Source: Symbiodinium microadriaticum
Taxonomy: Eukaryota > Sar > Dinophyceae > Suessiales > Symbiodiniaceae
Assembly: GCA_001939145.1 (NCBI GenBank)
Contig: LSRX01000841.1
Location: 7,986 to 71,985, forward strand
DNA: 64,000 bases
Direction of reading: 5' to 3'
The notes below the pieces were generated by a model. That model was not told where the DNA came from. It was given only the letters and a program-made list of their open reading frames with translations, and made no database searches. Of the stretch, positions 1 to 11,400 are shown in pieces. A program made the translations under genes and the position numbers. Positions within the stretch are counted from its first letter, which is position 1. Each line of letters starts with the position of its first letter.

Positions 1-59
1 AGGCACCCGGAGGAAGATGTGGCCGGGCAGGTCTCCGGGTCCGGCGCTTCGCCGGTGCC

Positions 60-400
60 TTTTGGGGTTTGGGGTTTAGGGTTTAGGGTTTTTGGGGTTT
101 AGGGCTTTTGGGGTTTAGGATTTGGGGTTTAGGGTTTAGGGTTTAGGGTTTGGGGTTTAGGTTTAGGGTTTGGGGTTTAGGGGGGTTTTTACCTGTAACC
201 CAAAAGTAGGTAGACCAATAGCCTTTTGTAAATTGTGGGACATTATTTTACCTACCTTTGAGGGTTTGGGGGGTTGAGGGTTTAAGGTTCAGCGTTTGGA
301 TTTTGGGGTTTATGGCTTAGGGGCTTAAGGTTTAGTTTGGGGTTCAGGGTTTGGGTTTTGGGTGTTTGGCCAAGGACCAAGCACGAACCAGAGAGAAAGC
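60..400. repeat. Degenerate TTTAGGG telomere-like array
   Basis: Many TTTAGGG and TTTGGGG units with variable spacers, G-rich on the plus strand. TTTAGGG is the telomeric heptamer of plants and dinoflagellates. The units are too irregular for an active telomere, and unique sequence lies to the left, so this is an interstitial, decayed array. It is interrupted at 199-264 by a short inverted-repeat element. No gene is seen here. Confidence 0.9.
199..264. mobile_element. 66-bp inverted-repeat element, copy 1
   Basis: A 66-bp segment begins CCCAAAAGTAGGTAGAC and ends ATTTTACCTACCTTTGAGGG; the ends are imperfect inverted repeats. A second 66-bp segment with nearly the same ends but a different centre lies at 56817-56882. 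Conserved ends, variable middle and equal length point to a tiny non-autonomous element (MITE-like, or an introner) or a conserved hairpin. No target-site duplication is obvious. The copy sits inside a telomere-like array. Confidence 0.6.
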
Positions 401-532
401 ATGTTGCTTAAGGGTACGATCAGGGCCAGCTCATCATTTGAGGGCTCTATACGGCTTAGGACTTGAAGTTTAGGGCTTCGTGTTTAGGATAATGACAGTG
501 GTTCATACACTGGTTCATACACGGTCATATGT

Positions 533-645
533 GTGTATGTATGTATGTATGTATGTATGTATGTATGTATGTATGCCAAAGAAGCATTCGTGACATATAC
601 ATATATATATATATATATACATATGTATACACACACACACACATC
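533..645. repeat. Microsatellite cluster (TATG)n, (AT)n, (AC)n
   Basis: About ten tandem TATG units (533-575) are followed by an AT run (597-620) and an AC run (629-641). Open frames across them are low-complexity artefacts. Confidence 0.9.
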
Positions 646-1179
646 TAAGAGGCGTTCGTGATGACAACTACAACTGCAGGCATACTCATGAGAGTTTATC
701 ATCATCATACGATCTTTGGATTGAAAGTTCTGCTTCCCAGGTAGCAGTATAGCAAACCAACGATGCGGGTTTGCGTGACGTGGGGTCGAGGTAACTAGGT
801 TGTACGGATCTGCACATTGAAGACTCACACCGGCGCAGGCCTGTAAACCTTTGCAGGATTCTAGGGAGGATGCGACTGTCGTACCACGGTTGGATTCGGA
901 TGGTAGCATGTGTGTCTATTGTGCAAAACCCACGTAACGACACACACACACATACGCAGAGACTCTCTGGCTCTCCCTGCCTCTCTGCTTCAAACACGGG
1001 ACAACGCTGCATCAAGTTGTCTGTAGCCTTGTCGTCGACAAAACAGGCCCATCTGAGCCAGACCTGAAAACAAACCAACTAGCCGATTCTTACTGTGACC
1101 TTAGACCCTACATACTACACCGCACCCACAGCCCTACAACCTGCCGTGGGTCCTGGGCCGCAAAAAACACACTTCCCCT

Positions 1180-1345
1180 GAACCCTGAACCCTCTATACC
1201 CCGAGCCGACCGCAGCACTAAAATCCCAGGTCCCAAAATCACTTCCCGAAGCTTGAAGCTAAACCCTAAGCCCTAAACCCTAAGCCCTATATAAGCCCTA
1301 AACCCTAAGCCCTAAGCCCCAAACCCTAAACCCAACAATCAGACT
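1180..1345. repeat. Degenerate CCCTAAA array
   Basis: Repeated CCCTAAACCC and CCCTAAGCCC units, inverted relative to the array at 60-400. Together they form a loosely inverted pair about 0.8 kb apart. No gene overlaps. Confidence 0.85.
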
Positions 1346-4150
1346 CCTCCGGGCCCCCGCCTGCATCCGGGTCCCGGGGCATCCGAGTTTCGGAGGACGA
1401 CATTTGCCCCGGCCGTTGGGTGCCGGGGCATCTTTGGCAATGTTTCAGGGACTCCGGGGCCTCACTGAAAGCTTGGGCTATGGTAGGTGTTGTGGTGTAT
1501 AGAATATAGCAAATTCAGGATCAATTTGTGATCTTTGCTTTTTCGGAGATCTTGTTGATATGGGATGATGACAGAAGATGACACGAGTCGCTGGAGTTTC
1601 TTGGAAGAGTGGACATGCACGTCTGTGGTAGGAAGACTAGGCGACAGCTGCTCTATGCGGAAGATTGGGCCCACCTCGTGACTGGCTCCTACCATGAAGA
1701 TCATCCTCGGGCCTCATGTCTTCGACAACGCAGCAGAGCTTCGCGAAGTTGTGGGTTTGCGGTTCACACACACACACACACTGGCTGCCTGCACACACAA
1801 CCATGTTGCTCATGCCTATACCAAACGCAAGAGGAGCAAGCCACCCTCTAAATATTGTATTGTATTTACAGCATTGGGCTTGGAATTGTATTGTCGGTGC
1901 ACCAGGTTGACTTGACACATCACAGCGCCAAGGTGGCAAAAGTCCCTACGCACAAGAACAGACGATGCCAGGCCCCATGTCCTTACTTGTAACAGACCAC
2001 AGTCCTGTCCGGCATGCACAACACTGCTCCGTAATGAGAACTCCTAACTAGTCCTAGATTAACCGAGGCCCTTCTATACCCCCTTCTTTCGATCTTTCGG
2101 GTTTTGATTTGGAGGGAACCATGCCGCCGAATGTTGCGAGGACCCTCTGAACATCGACTCGGCAGTCCATGGATAGGCAGGGTCCGTGCGTCCTTGCCGC
2201 AAGCCGGTTGCTGTGGCATGTGCACCAAACATGTGAATGCAAGGTTAATTGGGCTATAATTTAGGCTATAGTGGTAAGACTCCATTGCAACGGGCGCAGT
2301 ACTTTTAGGTATCGGCCGAAGGGTCTAAGGCAAGTGTCCCAGATACTCTAGACAGCTTGCAGTTACCCAGCACGTTCCGGAATTGTGCATTGTCCATCCA
2401 CAGAAAGGCATGAAATGGCCACACATAGAGGGCAGCGCGCAACCACTTCAACAACAGCTGGGCCCTCAACCACAATGACAGGAGCGAGATGCTTTTCCGC
2501 TGCATAGCACTGGCCATGGGCTATGTCTGGACTGCCCGCAAATTCTTCACAAGGAAGGAGGAAGAAGTGGAGTAGCAGACCTGTTCGGCAACTGAGGAGG
2601 ATGACATGAGCACGGGCTTCGAAGCAACTTGGCTTTGTTCCTTGGACAAAGGCATCCATACCCTGCCCAGGTGAAGAGGAACGTTTCCGATTTGGGACCA
2701 AGAGCGTCGACTACATCTAAAAGCACGGTATCAATGCACGTAGATCCGAACCAACATGAAACGACAACAGCTGTGCTAAACGCCTACCGTAACTACACTT
2801 GCTAATGGCAACTCTTGATTAATAAACCCCCCCTCCCNCAAAAATCGGATGCACAACCCAATCTGAATCTACAGCCAGCCTTGACTGCCCAATTTGAACC
2901 CTTAAAATCAAAAATTAAGCCTCCGAGCAAAATGCCTTGAAGTCCATAATGCCCCGCCGTTCGTCCAATCTTGAGCACTAATGGAGCACCAGCCTTATGT
3001 ATTGGTTGAAAACTTCCAACACTTACTTCTTTCTGGCTGGATAGAAGAAGTTTAGACTCAACTTTTGGAGTATGGTGGAGTTTTGGTTGAGACTAGCGCC
3101 TTTAAAAAATATTTTGAGCCAGGTCCGAGGCCCGCGCGGGTTGCCATTAATCAGAGGGGGTTTTTTAATCAAGAGTTGACATTACAGCCTTCGCTTGCAA
3201 GCCTCAAGGGCAAAATACACTTGGAGCTAAGCCTCGATTGCTCAAATCTCCCCAAGCCATCTCGACTGGCTTCGAGGTCCACAAATACTTGCATTTATGA
3301 GGCACGAAACATGGAAACCGGAAAAGTCTAGGAATGGCTCACGAACAATGAGAGTGTTTTGGAGTGTGCCCCCACCATGCACCGTCCTATCTCGACGCTG
3401 CTGCACTTCCACAGCACATGCGATACGAAGCCCAAGTGATGTGGTAGGGACAAGACTGACAAGACCTTACTGCGCAAACCTGGTTTGCACAGTGATAACA
3501 CAACTTTCTGAGCACTTCGTGAATTCCTCAGACACGCCTTCAAACCGACCTAGAATTCACTCACGCCTCACAGGACTTAGCACAGATAAAGCCAAGTCGA
3601 AAGACGCAGGCTTCCGCACCTCTCCAGAGACGTCGGCAACGTTCACATACGCGGCCAAGGGCGGCCCTGCGGAACAAAACTTGTGGAGGAAGACATGGCT
3701 TCGAACACGCAGAGGTCCACTCAAGAAGAACATGCTGAATAGCTCACAAACAGAAGTGATCACTGCACGGAGCCGTATTTCAATGCAAGTGGTAATTCGC
3801 TCTTGAATGCTGCATCTCCGGCATGTGCTGCGTGTTGCGTTCGCCATTGTCTCTGTACGCCCTGGATGCAATACTGACAGCATGAGACGAAACAATTTGG
3901 ATGCGTTCGGACTCAACTCATAACATGTCCCCGGGATCGGCCGGACATCACACACTAAAATATCGGTGCCGAGGCCTCGCTCTCTGATCGGGGTGTCTGC
4001 ACCCTGGCATACACTATCCTACGCCAACATGAGTCGAAGAAATTTGTGAATATTCTAAACCGCCGGCGCTACGACCGAAAGCCTGGCACGGATGACGAGG
4101 TTCTCAACACTTGTGGCGGAAACCTCTTCAAGACTGCAAGTGTCAGCTAA
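1346..4150. other. No confident gene; weak open frames
   Basis: Open frames of 60-170 codons occur on both strands, for example minus 2701-2363, minus 3955-3557 and plus 3297-3806. None shows a recognisable domain or a phase-matched splice partner. Minus 3955-3557 is the most protein-like and lies on the same strand as the gene at 4.15-10.9 kb, so a 3' neighbour exon there is possible. One undetermined base occurs at 2838. Confidence 0.35.
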
Positions 4151-4152
4151 CT

Positions 4153-5067
4153 TCATCGACCGGTGTACTCGAGGCTGCTTGCGATGGACTTGAAGGTCTG
4201 CTCAAGCTGAATGCCGTCCACGGAGACGTGGAAGTGCCCGTTCTTTGCTGCAGCCACCATGCCACGGAGTCTCTCGGAGTCGCGCTGGCCGAAAATGACG
4301 GCGTGGAAGATCAAGTTTGGGAATTCCTGCCCCATGGCTTGAATGCTGTATGTGCAGGGACCATCATCGTTGCATCCATCCGACATGAAGAGCAGCACCG
4401 GGGTGAATTGGCGATCTCCCGCACGCATCTGTTGGACCGCCGCTGCCAAGGCTGGCTCGAACCGTGTTCCGCCACCCCTCATTTGGAGAGGTTGTGCCTC
4501 TGCCTGTGCCGGTGTGGCCTGGCTGAGCACTGTCCGAGCTCTGTCGTCAAACTGGATGATGGAGACTTGACCACATGAAGGCTGCAAGTTCTTCATGCAA
4601 GCCTGATGGGCCTGCACGAGAGCCTGCCACTTGCCTGAGCTTCGCATGGAGCCTGACTCATCGTAGCAGCACACGATGTGGTAGCCGCTGCCTGCATGTG
4701 TTGATGCCAGCGACTTGTACAGGGCTCGAAGCTGAACTCCCGCTCCCTGCGGGTCTCCTTGAAGAAGTGCATCGAAGTAGTCACGCGATTGCCGATCCAA
4801 GGTGGTCGCATCCTGCAACCTGTTCTCCACTTCCCTGCTGGCTTGCAGTTGCACTGCTTCTCGCCTCTGGCACAGCGTGTCATACAGGTGCTGCGCTTGC
4901 ATTGCTTGCACATCCCGTGGCGCTGCAACCCCAATTCCTGGAGTTCACTCTCGGCTAGGATGAGAGAATACGTGCCCGTCTTTCCCGGGCGCGGTGCGAC
5001 CCTGGATTTGAATCTCCTCACTCTGGTCTAGGGAGAAGAAGGCCTGGATGACATGAACTCCTCCCTC
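4153..5067 (-). CDS. SecA motif VI plus von Willebrand factor A domain exon
   Basis: After an acceptor TTGCAG at 5068 the exon reads EGGVHVIQAFFSLDQSEEIQ then QGRTA, the start of helicase motif VI. The frame then shifts for about 22 codons (PGKTGTYSLILAESELQELG), and from RDVQAMQAQHLYDTL onward returns to the first frame. Downstream is a complete vWA domain: a MIDAS motif in YDESGSM (DxSxS, about residue 85 after MQAM), the MIDAS Thr in GGGTRFEPAL, and the Asp in FMSDGCNDDG. vWA domains bind metal and mediate protein contacts. The TGA at 4153-4155 is a plausible gene end. Confidence 0.75.
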
Positions 5068-8000
5068 CTGCAAGCTCTTTGCATGATGGCTCTCGTTTAC
5101 CATGTTCCTGTAGATCACCCTCAATGCTATGCGACAGCGCTCTTGCACACGGAAGGACTGCTTCAGATGATGTATCAATGAATCTAATCAGCTGTACTTC
5201 ACCGTACACTTGGTGGCGCTGAAAGGGTCAAGCCTTGTCGAGTTCTTCGTCGTAACCTCAATCACCAAGGCTGGCATGCAGCATGATTCACGTCTCAACG
5301 AAACTCCTTGCAACGACACCACTCCGGCTCCCTATGCCAATGCACAAGATAACGAAGCATCCCTAAGCACGTGCCGCAAGGAAGCAGCAGAAGTCCGTTC
5401 CCCGGCCGAAGATTGCCGGTGCCTGAGCTGCACCGCCCAGCCAGTAAACAGTCGAACACAAGCATAAGAGTAGGAAAACCAGGGCAATGACGAACGTCAC
5501 TTGCCCGGCCGTTGCCGCCTTCCGGATAATCCAATCCTTGTCCTTGTCCAGGAGGCTGGGGAGCAACAAGTTCCTTAATGAAAGAGAGTTATGTCGTGTT
5601 CATCGGGAGATATCGGGAGTACCGCACATCTAGTAACTAGTCTGCAAGCACCGCTTTCGCCCAAGCATCTTGTTCTGGATCTTGCCGTAGTAGGGGGATT
5701 GTTGAAAATCCTCCACCTGATGCGCATCTTTGAAAAAGACGATGACAGCACGGCCTTGCTGTATTTTCTTGTTTACCTTCACAGGGGCAGAGGGCTCTAT
5801 ATATATACTCTACATTAATGGATGAACTCAATGTATCTGCGTCCTACATCAGCTTCCCTAGCGACCGAGTACAACAACCAAGCACCATAGTTAAGCAAGC
5901 AGAAGTAGGCAGGTTTGCCGCGGATTAGCATGGTTGCACAACAGAACAACGGACTGACTCGCGCCTGCGTCACAACATCATGAAACAAATCTGCGGTGAC
6001 TGTGATGGGGGTGCCGTGGTCCTGATTTAGGAAAGCAAAGTTGTTGCGGCCGTACACCGACGGAACCAGTGTGCAGCTGCTGATGCCGAAGCCCTGCATC
6101 ACCTGCCATTGGTACTGCGTCAGTCCATGCACTGTCCCGGATACACCCAGGATCTTCGCAGATCCCAAGGCTGCATACGAAAATCGACCGCATGGAATAC
6201 GCAAAGAAAGGGCATTCCGAAGGACCTCGTCTTCGTTGTGCAATGAATGCTTGGTGGCCTCCTGCAGATAAGCGAAAGCTGTTTTGTAGCCTTTCACAAC
6301 ATCAGAGGCAATCCCATCCATCACCTTGTAGCAGACCTTGCCATTGCAGAAAATGTAGTCTCTGTCGTTGTTCACATGATCTAACAAGTCTGCGCACATT
6401 CGCTCCGTCTCGTCGTGCACGATGTCTGCGAAAGCTGGTAGTTCTTGCAAGAGTTTCTGAAAAGCTTGTGAGTTCTTTACGGTCTGGATGACTGCATTCA
6501 GCTGCACAACATGCTCTCGGTACTTCCAGACCTCACGTAGCAGGTCCTCTGCGGCGCTCGACACAAGGAGTGCAACCTGGTTGTGTGTCCTGCCGTAGAA
6601 GTCATTGCCGAAGAGCACATCAACTTCATCAACAAGTAAGACTTCCTCAGCATCTGCTGCACAGGCTGGAGATGCACTTGACATGGACGCGGCCCCGGCC
6701 ATCATCGCAACATCCAGAGCATCGTGTGCACCAAGCTTCGCCGGCAGCTCTTTCTCAGCCTCCGTTGCCGTTGCTGCCAAGCTCTTCTGACCATGTGTTT
6801 TGGCCTTTGACCGGGAGACAACAACACAACAAAATCAGGCACAAGCCGACAGATTATATAAATTGCTCCTCAAGACAAGTTCAGACAAGGCCCTGGACGA
6901 CATGTTGCTTCAATGACCAAAGACCGACCAGCAAGAGCAGTTGGGTTGTGAAAGAATGTCCACGGCTGCTGAATTCCGGGTGGATCATCGTCCAAAGCGG
7001 TTTGTGGTTTGTTGCTGTGAACGAGAGAAGACCAAGACTGTCAAGCATGTTTGAAAAACCCGGCAAACTCAACAGCCACGATCTCGGCCCCTGCAATCAG
7101 CACCAAGCTGTTTGGGAAGTCGCAAGCACACAGAGGCACTGCCGCAATCAGACTGCAAAGAACCTGCTCAATAACACGGTGATCCCTGCTCTGAGAATGC
7201 TGCATTACTGGCATTTTGCACGAGTGGGAGCAAACGACGGTGATGCATCATGTTACTCGAAGCCGTGACAATTTAAAACAAGAACAGTAAAAATGCAAAT
7301 AATCATAATCATCACAATAATCTTAAGAGTCATATTCATCGATCATAATATTCATCGTATTATCGTAACCATAATAATCAAAAAATGATCATAGAGATTA
7401 CTAAAGTGTTGCAATACTGCAATACTACAGAGATAACAAGACGAAATACAAGCGTAATTAGTAATCGTTACAGCCCGGAAGCCTTCGAAGCCTGATTGGC
7501 CAGTTTGGCCTGCCCGGTCGTCTGCGCTGATGCCGTCAATGTGCCCGTCTTGACCAGATCGAGTGTCAGTTTGCGAATGTCGCCCTTGCGCTCTGTAAGA
7601 TCTTCACCTCACAGATATGTATTCTTACGTTTACGTGCTGCGTCTGGCTCCCAGGCAGGACACTTCACCAGTCTGCAAGCGGATTGTGTGCTGGAAAACA
7701 AGCTTGAATGTTGGCAAGCGGCTGTATGATGTAATCATGCTGTAGACGATTCGATGCTGCACAGCCAGCGCCTCAAACAAGGCACGGAAGGCCTTGAAAT
7801 CTCTGTCACTCAGGTACTTCGAATAGCAGACGCATCGCACACGGTGTCCGAGCAAGGCAAGAAGAGCCGCTGATTGACTTGCCCTCGCCCGTGCGGATCT
7901 GCATGACATGATTCTCAAGATCCTGACTCTCTGCGGCGTAACCGGTGAGGCACACAAGGGTCAGGATCTGAACCGGGTGGGGCTTGATGAGCAGGTCCTG

Positions 8001-10891
8001 TCAGCTTGGACAAGGGTTGTGAAGTGTCTTGTTCAACAGGCTACTGCTTCGCGGTTTCTCCGACTCGCAGGAGCCACAGCTGACGACGTTCGCCGACATG
8101 GCACGCTGCCGGTGCCGGCGGAATCTTACGTCAGTAACCAACCGAAGATAGAGATCCAGCCAAACTCACAAAGCAGAAGCCAACCAAGACCGAACCCACA
8201 AGGACTGCAAGCAATGATTAAACTCCTCAGGTGTTCAAAACTGTAACCACACTGCTCTTCTCTTCTTCCTCAACAGCAACACCGAAAACGGCCAGAACTA
8301 CGGCAGGAACCATATAAAATAGCACTAAAGACAGGACCTGATCCTCCCAATACACACTGGGAATCGATCCAACCGCAGCTAAGCACTAGCAAGACAACAA
8401 ATGGACAAGCATGCACAAGGAGCAGGCATGCAGGCATGTGCAGTACACGTGACATACTTACCACTAGAACGCACATGCAGAAAACTGACACGGGGCACAC
8501 GTCTTGGGCCCTTTGCAAACGGACAAGGTCAAACGACTGATCGAGAATCACCTGTAACTTTAACATCATATCAATCACATCGGCAAACAAAAGCAGCATC
8601 AAATTCTCAACCCCCCACCTGAGCCTGCAGATTTGCAGACTCAACGCTGTCCACATCGCGAATGGACCTCCGAGTAGCCGCATCATCCATGCGCTCGTAT
8701 GCATCACCTGATTTGAGGATGGCATACAGGACGAAGATTGCTGCAAGCAGCTGCGGAAACTCACTCTTGACCTGGGGCGACCAGATGCCACGCCTGCTTG
8801 AACGCAGTCGGGCTGCACGTTCAATGATGGCTGCTGCAAGCTGGTCTGGCGTGAGATCACCGGCAATCCAATCCTTCAAGTGATCATCGAACGCGACACT
8901 GTATTCCTCGAATCCCTCACGGAGCTTCTTGATGGGCACCGGTCTGTCTTTCCGGCGTCCATCTGCGCCAACATCAACAGAACGAATGTCCTAAGCTGTC
9001 TTTGTCACTATGGTGCAGCATGCTGACAACGTCGTGCGCCCGTTGAGAATTGCACGGAAGCAAAGAGGTGGGAACGCAGGGCATGGCTTGAGGCGCAGGT
9101 CTCACAAACACAGTCAAGAAACCTTCAGGGTCTCACCGACATCCCTCTGTGTGACACGAGTCTCACGGTTGAAGACAGCTGTGCGAACGCTTTCGAAGTG
9201 TGGGAACTCGCTCGCAATGATTCTTGCCACGGTTGCATCAGTCTTGGGGTCTCCAATCTTACCCAAACTTAGCTTCATGCCCAGCTCGATCAGGAATTTG
9301 TCGCCCCAGTGCTTGTCTTGGCAAACATTCAAGGCATGAGTCACCTCTGTTTCTGCCTGGACCTTGAAGTCTTTCAGGTGCGTGAAGATGTGACCGAGAC
9401 GGATCAGATACGAGCCAAATTGGAAGATCTGCTTCATTGCAGAAGCAAGCGAAGAATGCCTCTCTAGGCAGGCTAGTGCCGCGAGGCCTACATGCTTGAT
9501 GTCCTTCTCGACTTTAACCCGAGCTTCCTCGATGATGCTGTTGGGAACAATGTCCGGATGCGGCGCGAGCTCACGTTTGGCAATGCTCAACTTCGTCAAA
9601 TCCTCATGAAGTTCTCGAAACAGTCCTCCTTCCCAGTTTGCACGCGCTGCTTCTTGTGTTTTCCGCACATCTTCGATCAAGAGCTTCTTTATTCCCGCCC
9701 ACATGCTCTCGAGGGGTATGCCCATTCTGCTAGCGAGCTGCTTGTCCACGTCACTCAGGTCAAGAAGGATCTTGTTAAGGACGCCATACCGTTGCTCATC
9801 GATGAGCATCTGCACATGAGATGGTCGCGGCTCTTGCAAAGGCTGCAGCTCGTGCAGAAACACGCGCTGCACATCGTTCTTGAAACCCTCGAGGTTGGAC
9901 TCGCATGAAAGGAACTCCTTTGCTGCGTTGACCGCTTGCATCATGCGAGTAGCTTCTTCTTGGGATACACTTCGGCGCTTCCGTCTGTCAACCTGATAGC
10001 ACTTGTCTTCGTGGAACTCCATGGCCTTCGTGCGATAGGCCCGGTTGATCTCGTCAGCAGACGGCAGCTGCAGCTGTCCTGATACCGCGGAGGGCAGTAC
10101 GTCCAAAACTGCGAAGTGTATGCCTTTACAGGCCGCGCTTCCTCCGAAAGTGTGCTCCTGAAGCTGCACAAGTCTTTCCCAGCTCTCTCGAACTGCTGCA
10201 TCAACAATCATCTCGGATGAAATTTCCTGTTTGTAGAGGACGAACCGCGTGAGCATGATCACGCTCAGTGACTGCTTGCACCACCGTTATGGCATCGCTC
10301 ACAAGCACATCACTCACGGCTTTCTGGAGGCTCTTCACCTGTCGGCTTGCGAACTCGTAGAGAGCATTATGGAAAGGCTGTCTGTCAAATGGTAATGGAA
10401 CGTAACGGACGAAGTCCAGGAATGGTCCTTAGCCGCACTACGTTCCGTCATCGATGCTTGAAAGGAACATGCGGATAACGCGAGCCCAGCTTACGCGCTG
10501 CTCTGCGGAGATACTTGGTCGATGCTACCACTACGTGAATCCGCGGCCTGCGATTGGCTGCGGGTGGATAAACGGAAGCGCAAGCTGCCTCTGCATGTGC
10601 ATTTTGCAGAACGGCCGGGGGTTGCTAATTAAGACTGTAACATTGCAAGCAAGCTTCCGAGTTGGGCAATCGCACTTCTAGCATCGTGTCCCTTTAAGAG
10701 TGACAGAAGATGCTGCAGCTTTGCACAAAGATACTCTCGCGAAGCATGCGCGAGTTCATCCATTCGGAACAGACTGCTGTGCTCCAAGTGATTGCCCAGA
10801 TGGCTTCTGATGTAGAAGGTCATCGCCAAGTACTTGCCAAGCAACACATAGTTCTCAGCTTTCAGCTCTTTCGTGGCGTCCGAGGTGATTG
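4153..10891 (-). CDS. SecA-like DEAD-type ATPase with J-like and vWA domains (multi-exon gene, frame-broken)
   Basis: Reading down the minus strand, successive exons give: a helical N-terminal part (10891-10339), a long exon with a degenerate J-domain-like segment (about 10270-9123), a linker exon (8990-8619), a SecA-like nucleotide-binding exon with a Walker A motif (7997-about 7690), an exon with the DEVD box (6786-5959), helicase C-terminal exons (5758-about 5375) and a last exon with the GRTA motif and a von Willebrand A domain (5067-4153). SecA is the bacterial preprotein translocase motor. Related eukaryotic proteins with unknown substrates are, as I recall, common in dinoflagellates and ciliates, so a translocase role is not implied. 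Several exon joins agree in phase. Frame breaks at Walker A and motif VI mean this copy is either decayed or affected by sequence error. Confidence 0.7.
5375..5758 (-). CDS. SecA-like C-terminal lobe exons
   Basis: Three small exons. At 5758-about 5637: QGRAVIVFFKDAHQVEDFQQ. At about 5575-5470: LLDKDKDWIIRKAATAGQVT followed by FVIA. At about 5430-5375, after an acceptor CTCAG: PAIFGRGTDF. The order GRAVIVFF, IIRKAATAGQVT, FGRGTDF is that of helicase motifs IV-V in SecA-like proteins, where FGRGTDF follows the threonine-rich motif. The first join (5959 to 5758) is phase-consistent. The exact borders of the last two exons are inferred. Confidence 0.7.
5959..6786 (-). CDS. SecA-like DEVD-box exon
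   Basis: The exon runs from the acceptor GGTCAG at 6787 to the donor GCGCGA|GTCAGT at 5959, about 276 codons. After an Ala-rich lead it contains EEVLLVDEVDVLFGNDFYG, the Walker B/DEAD-box equivalent of SecA-like proteins (DEVD). It then has KGYKTAFAYLQEA, FSYAALGSAKILGVSGT (compare the SecA T-G-T motif) and VPSVYGRNNFAF. These appear in the order expected between the two RecA-like lobes. The donor is phase 0 and joins the next exon at 5758 to give TQAR followed by QGRAVIVFF, which is typical of the second lobe. This exon is intact. Confidence 0.8.
7665..7997 (-). CDS. SecA-like nucleotide-binding exon with Walker A; frame break inside
   Basis: The exon begins after CTGACAG at 7997 and reads IKPHPVQILTLVCLTGY, then HVMQIRTGEGKSI. 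TGEGKS is the SecA form of Walker A (7889-7875). Immediately after it, the expected family sequence continues in another frame: AALLALLGHRVRCVCYSKY, then LSDRDFKAFRALFEAL and RIVY. Compared with the remembered family pattern, about 14 bases are missing between GEGKS and the ALLALLG helix. An intron cannot repair a deletion, so this is a real frame-breaking deletion, a pseudogene lesion or an assembly error. The 3' border near 7690-7665 (an ACTG|GTGAAG donor) is uncertain. Confidence 0.75.
8619..8990 (-). CDS. Linker exon before the SecA-like ATPase
   Basis: The exon starts after CTTAG at 8990 and ends CTCAG|GTGGGG at 8619; both borders are phase 0. It encodes about 124 residues rich in charge and helix, including a hydrophobic helix FPQLLAAIFVLYAILKSG and the end ESANLQAQ. 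It then joins the exon at 7997, giving LQAQ followed by DLLIKPHPVQILTL. An in-frame TAG just upstream of 8990 supports the acceptor. No separate domain is recognised; it probably forms the helical lead into the ATPase core. Confidence 0.6.
9123..10270 (-). CDS. J-domain-like exon of the SecA-like gene
   Basis: An uninterrupted exon of about 380 codons, ending CTGAAG|GTTTCT at 9123. Around a third of the way in it reads DEINRAYRTKAMEFHEDKC, followed by a helix with MQAVNAAKEFL. This matches helices II-III of DnaJ J-domains, but the diagnostic HPD tripeptide is HED here, so Hsp70 stimulation is doubtful. The rest is charged and helical with no known domain, including conserved-looking Trp-Ala-Gly and Leu-Leu-Ile-Glu-Asp segments. 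The end is in phase 0 and joins the next exon (starting 8990, GACATTCGT) without breaking the frame. Confidence 0.65.
10339..10891 (-). CDS. N-terminal helical exons of the SecA-like gene
   Basis: Two exons are supported. One starts at 10891 after a CAG acceptor and ends near 10644; it encodes an amphipathic, Leu-rich stretch including YVLLGKYLAMTFYIRSHLG. The second, 10427-10339, lies between a TAAG acceptor and CAG|GTGAAG donor and encodes FLDFVRYVPLPFDRQPFHNA. Both are close upstream of the J-like exon on the same strand. The junction between them is not phase-resolved, so another small exon may be missing. No start methionine was identified. The function of this region is unknown. Confidence 0.5.
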
Positions 10892-10929
10892 CTGAGACTT
10901 CCCCTTGCAGCCACCTTTAACAGCTTCAG

Positions 10930-11400
10930 GCTTAAAAAAAAAAGCTCTCCTGAGCTTTTTTGCTTTTTTCCCCAAAGCGCAAAAAAAGATCGAGAGAGCG
11001 GAAACAGGCGGAAGAGCAAAATTTGTGGGTTAAGGGGGCGAGGCTTCCGAGCAAAATATATTATAAGAGCCCGATGTATCAGAGCAAATTTAGTTATAGG
11101 GGGTAGGTAGGGTCAGGGCAATTTTGTGAGACTGGTGCCGCTAATGCAGCTTTTGATCGAGCGTTTTTTGCGCTTGCACATTCCACTCATGACTGCGCTA
11201 TATACTTTAAATAGTATATATTAAAATATATTATATATACAATATATATAATATACTATATATATTCTGTATACCTCTGGACCTGTCCGGCTGTTCGTTG
11301 TTCTCTGTGTCTATCTATCTATTATATATATATATATAATTATTATATATTATATATAACATGTATATATATTGTAGATATCATATACTATATACATGCT
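10930..11400. other. Divergent strand-switch region with hairpin, dispersed repeat and AT-rich DNA
   Basis: The minus-strand gene ends its upstream part at 10891 and plus-strand exons begin downstream, so this is a divergent junction. It holds a perfect 10-bp stem, AAAAAAGCTC/GAGCTTTTTT with loop TCCT (10938-10961). Next comes AAGCGCAAAAAAAGATCGAG plus AGAGCGGAA (10976-11000), also found at 25.5 and 38.85 kb, then dense AT repeats to 11400. Dinoflagellate transcription often starts at such switches, but no promoter motif can be named. Confidence 0.5.

Noticed and set aside
60-400. True chromosome end
   Set aside because: The heptamer units are highly irregular and unique sequence precedes them; no terminal run is present.
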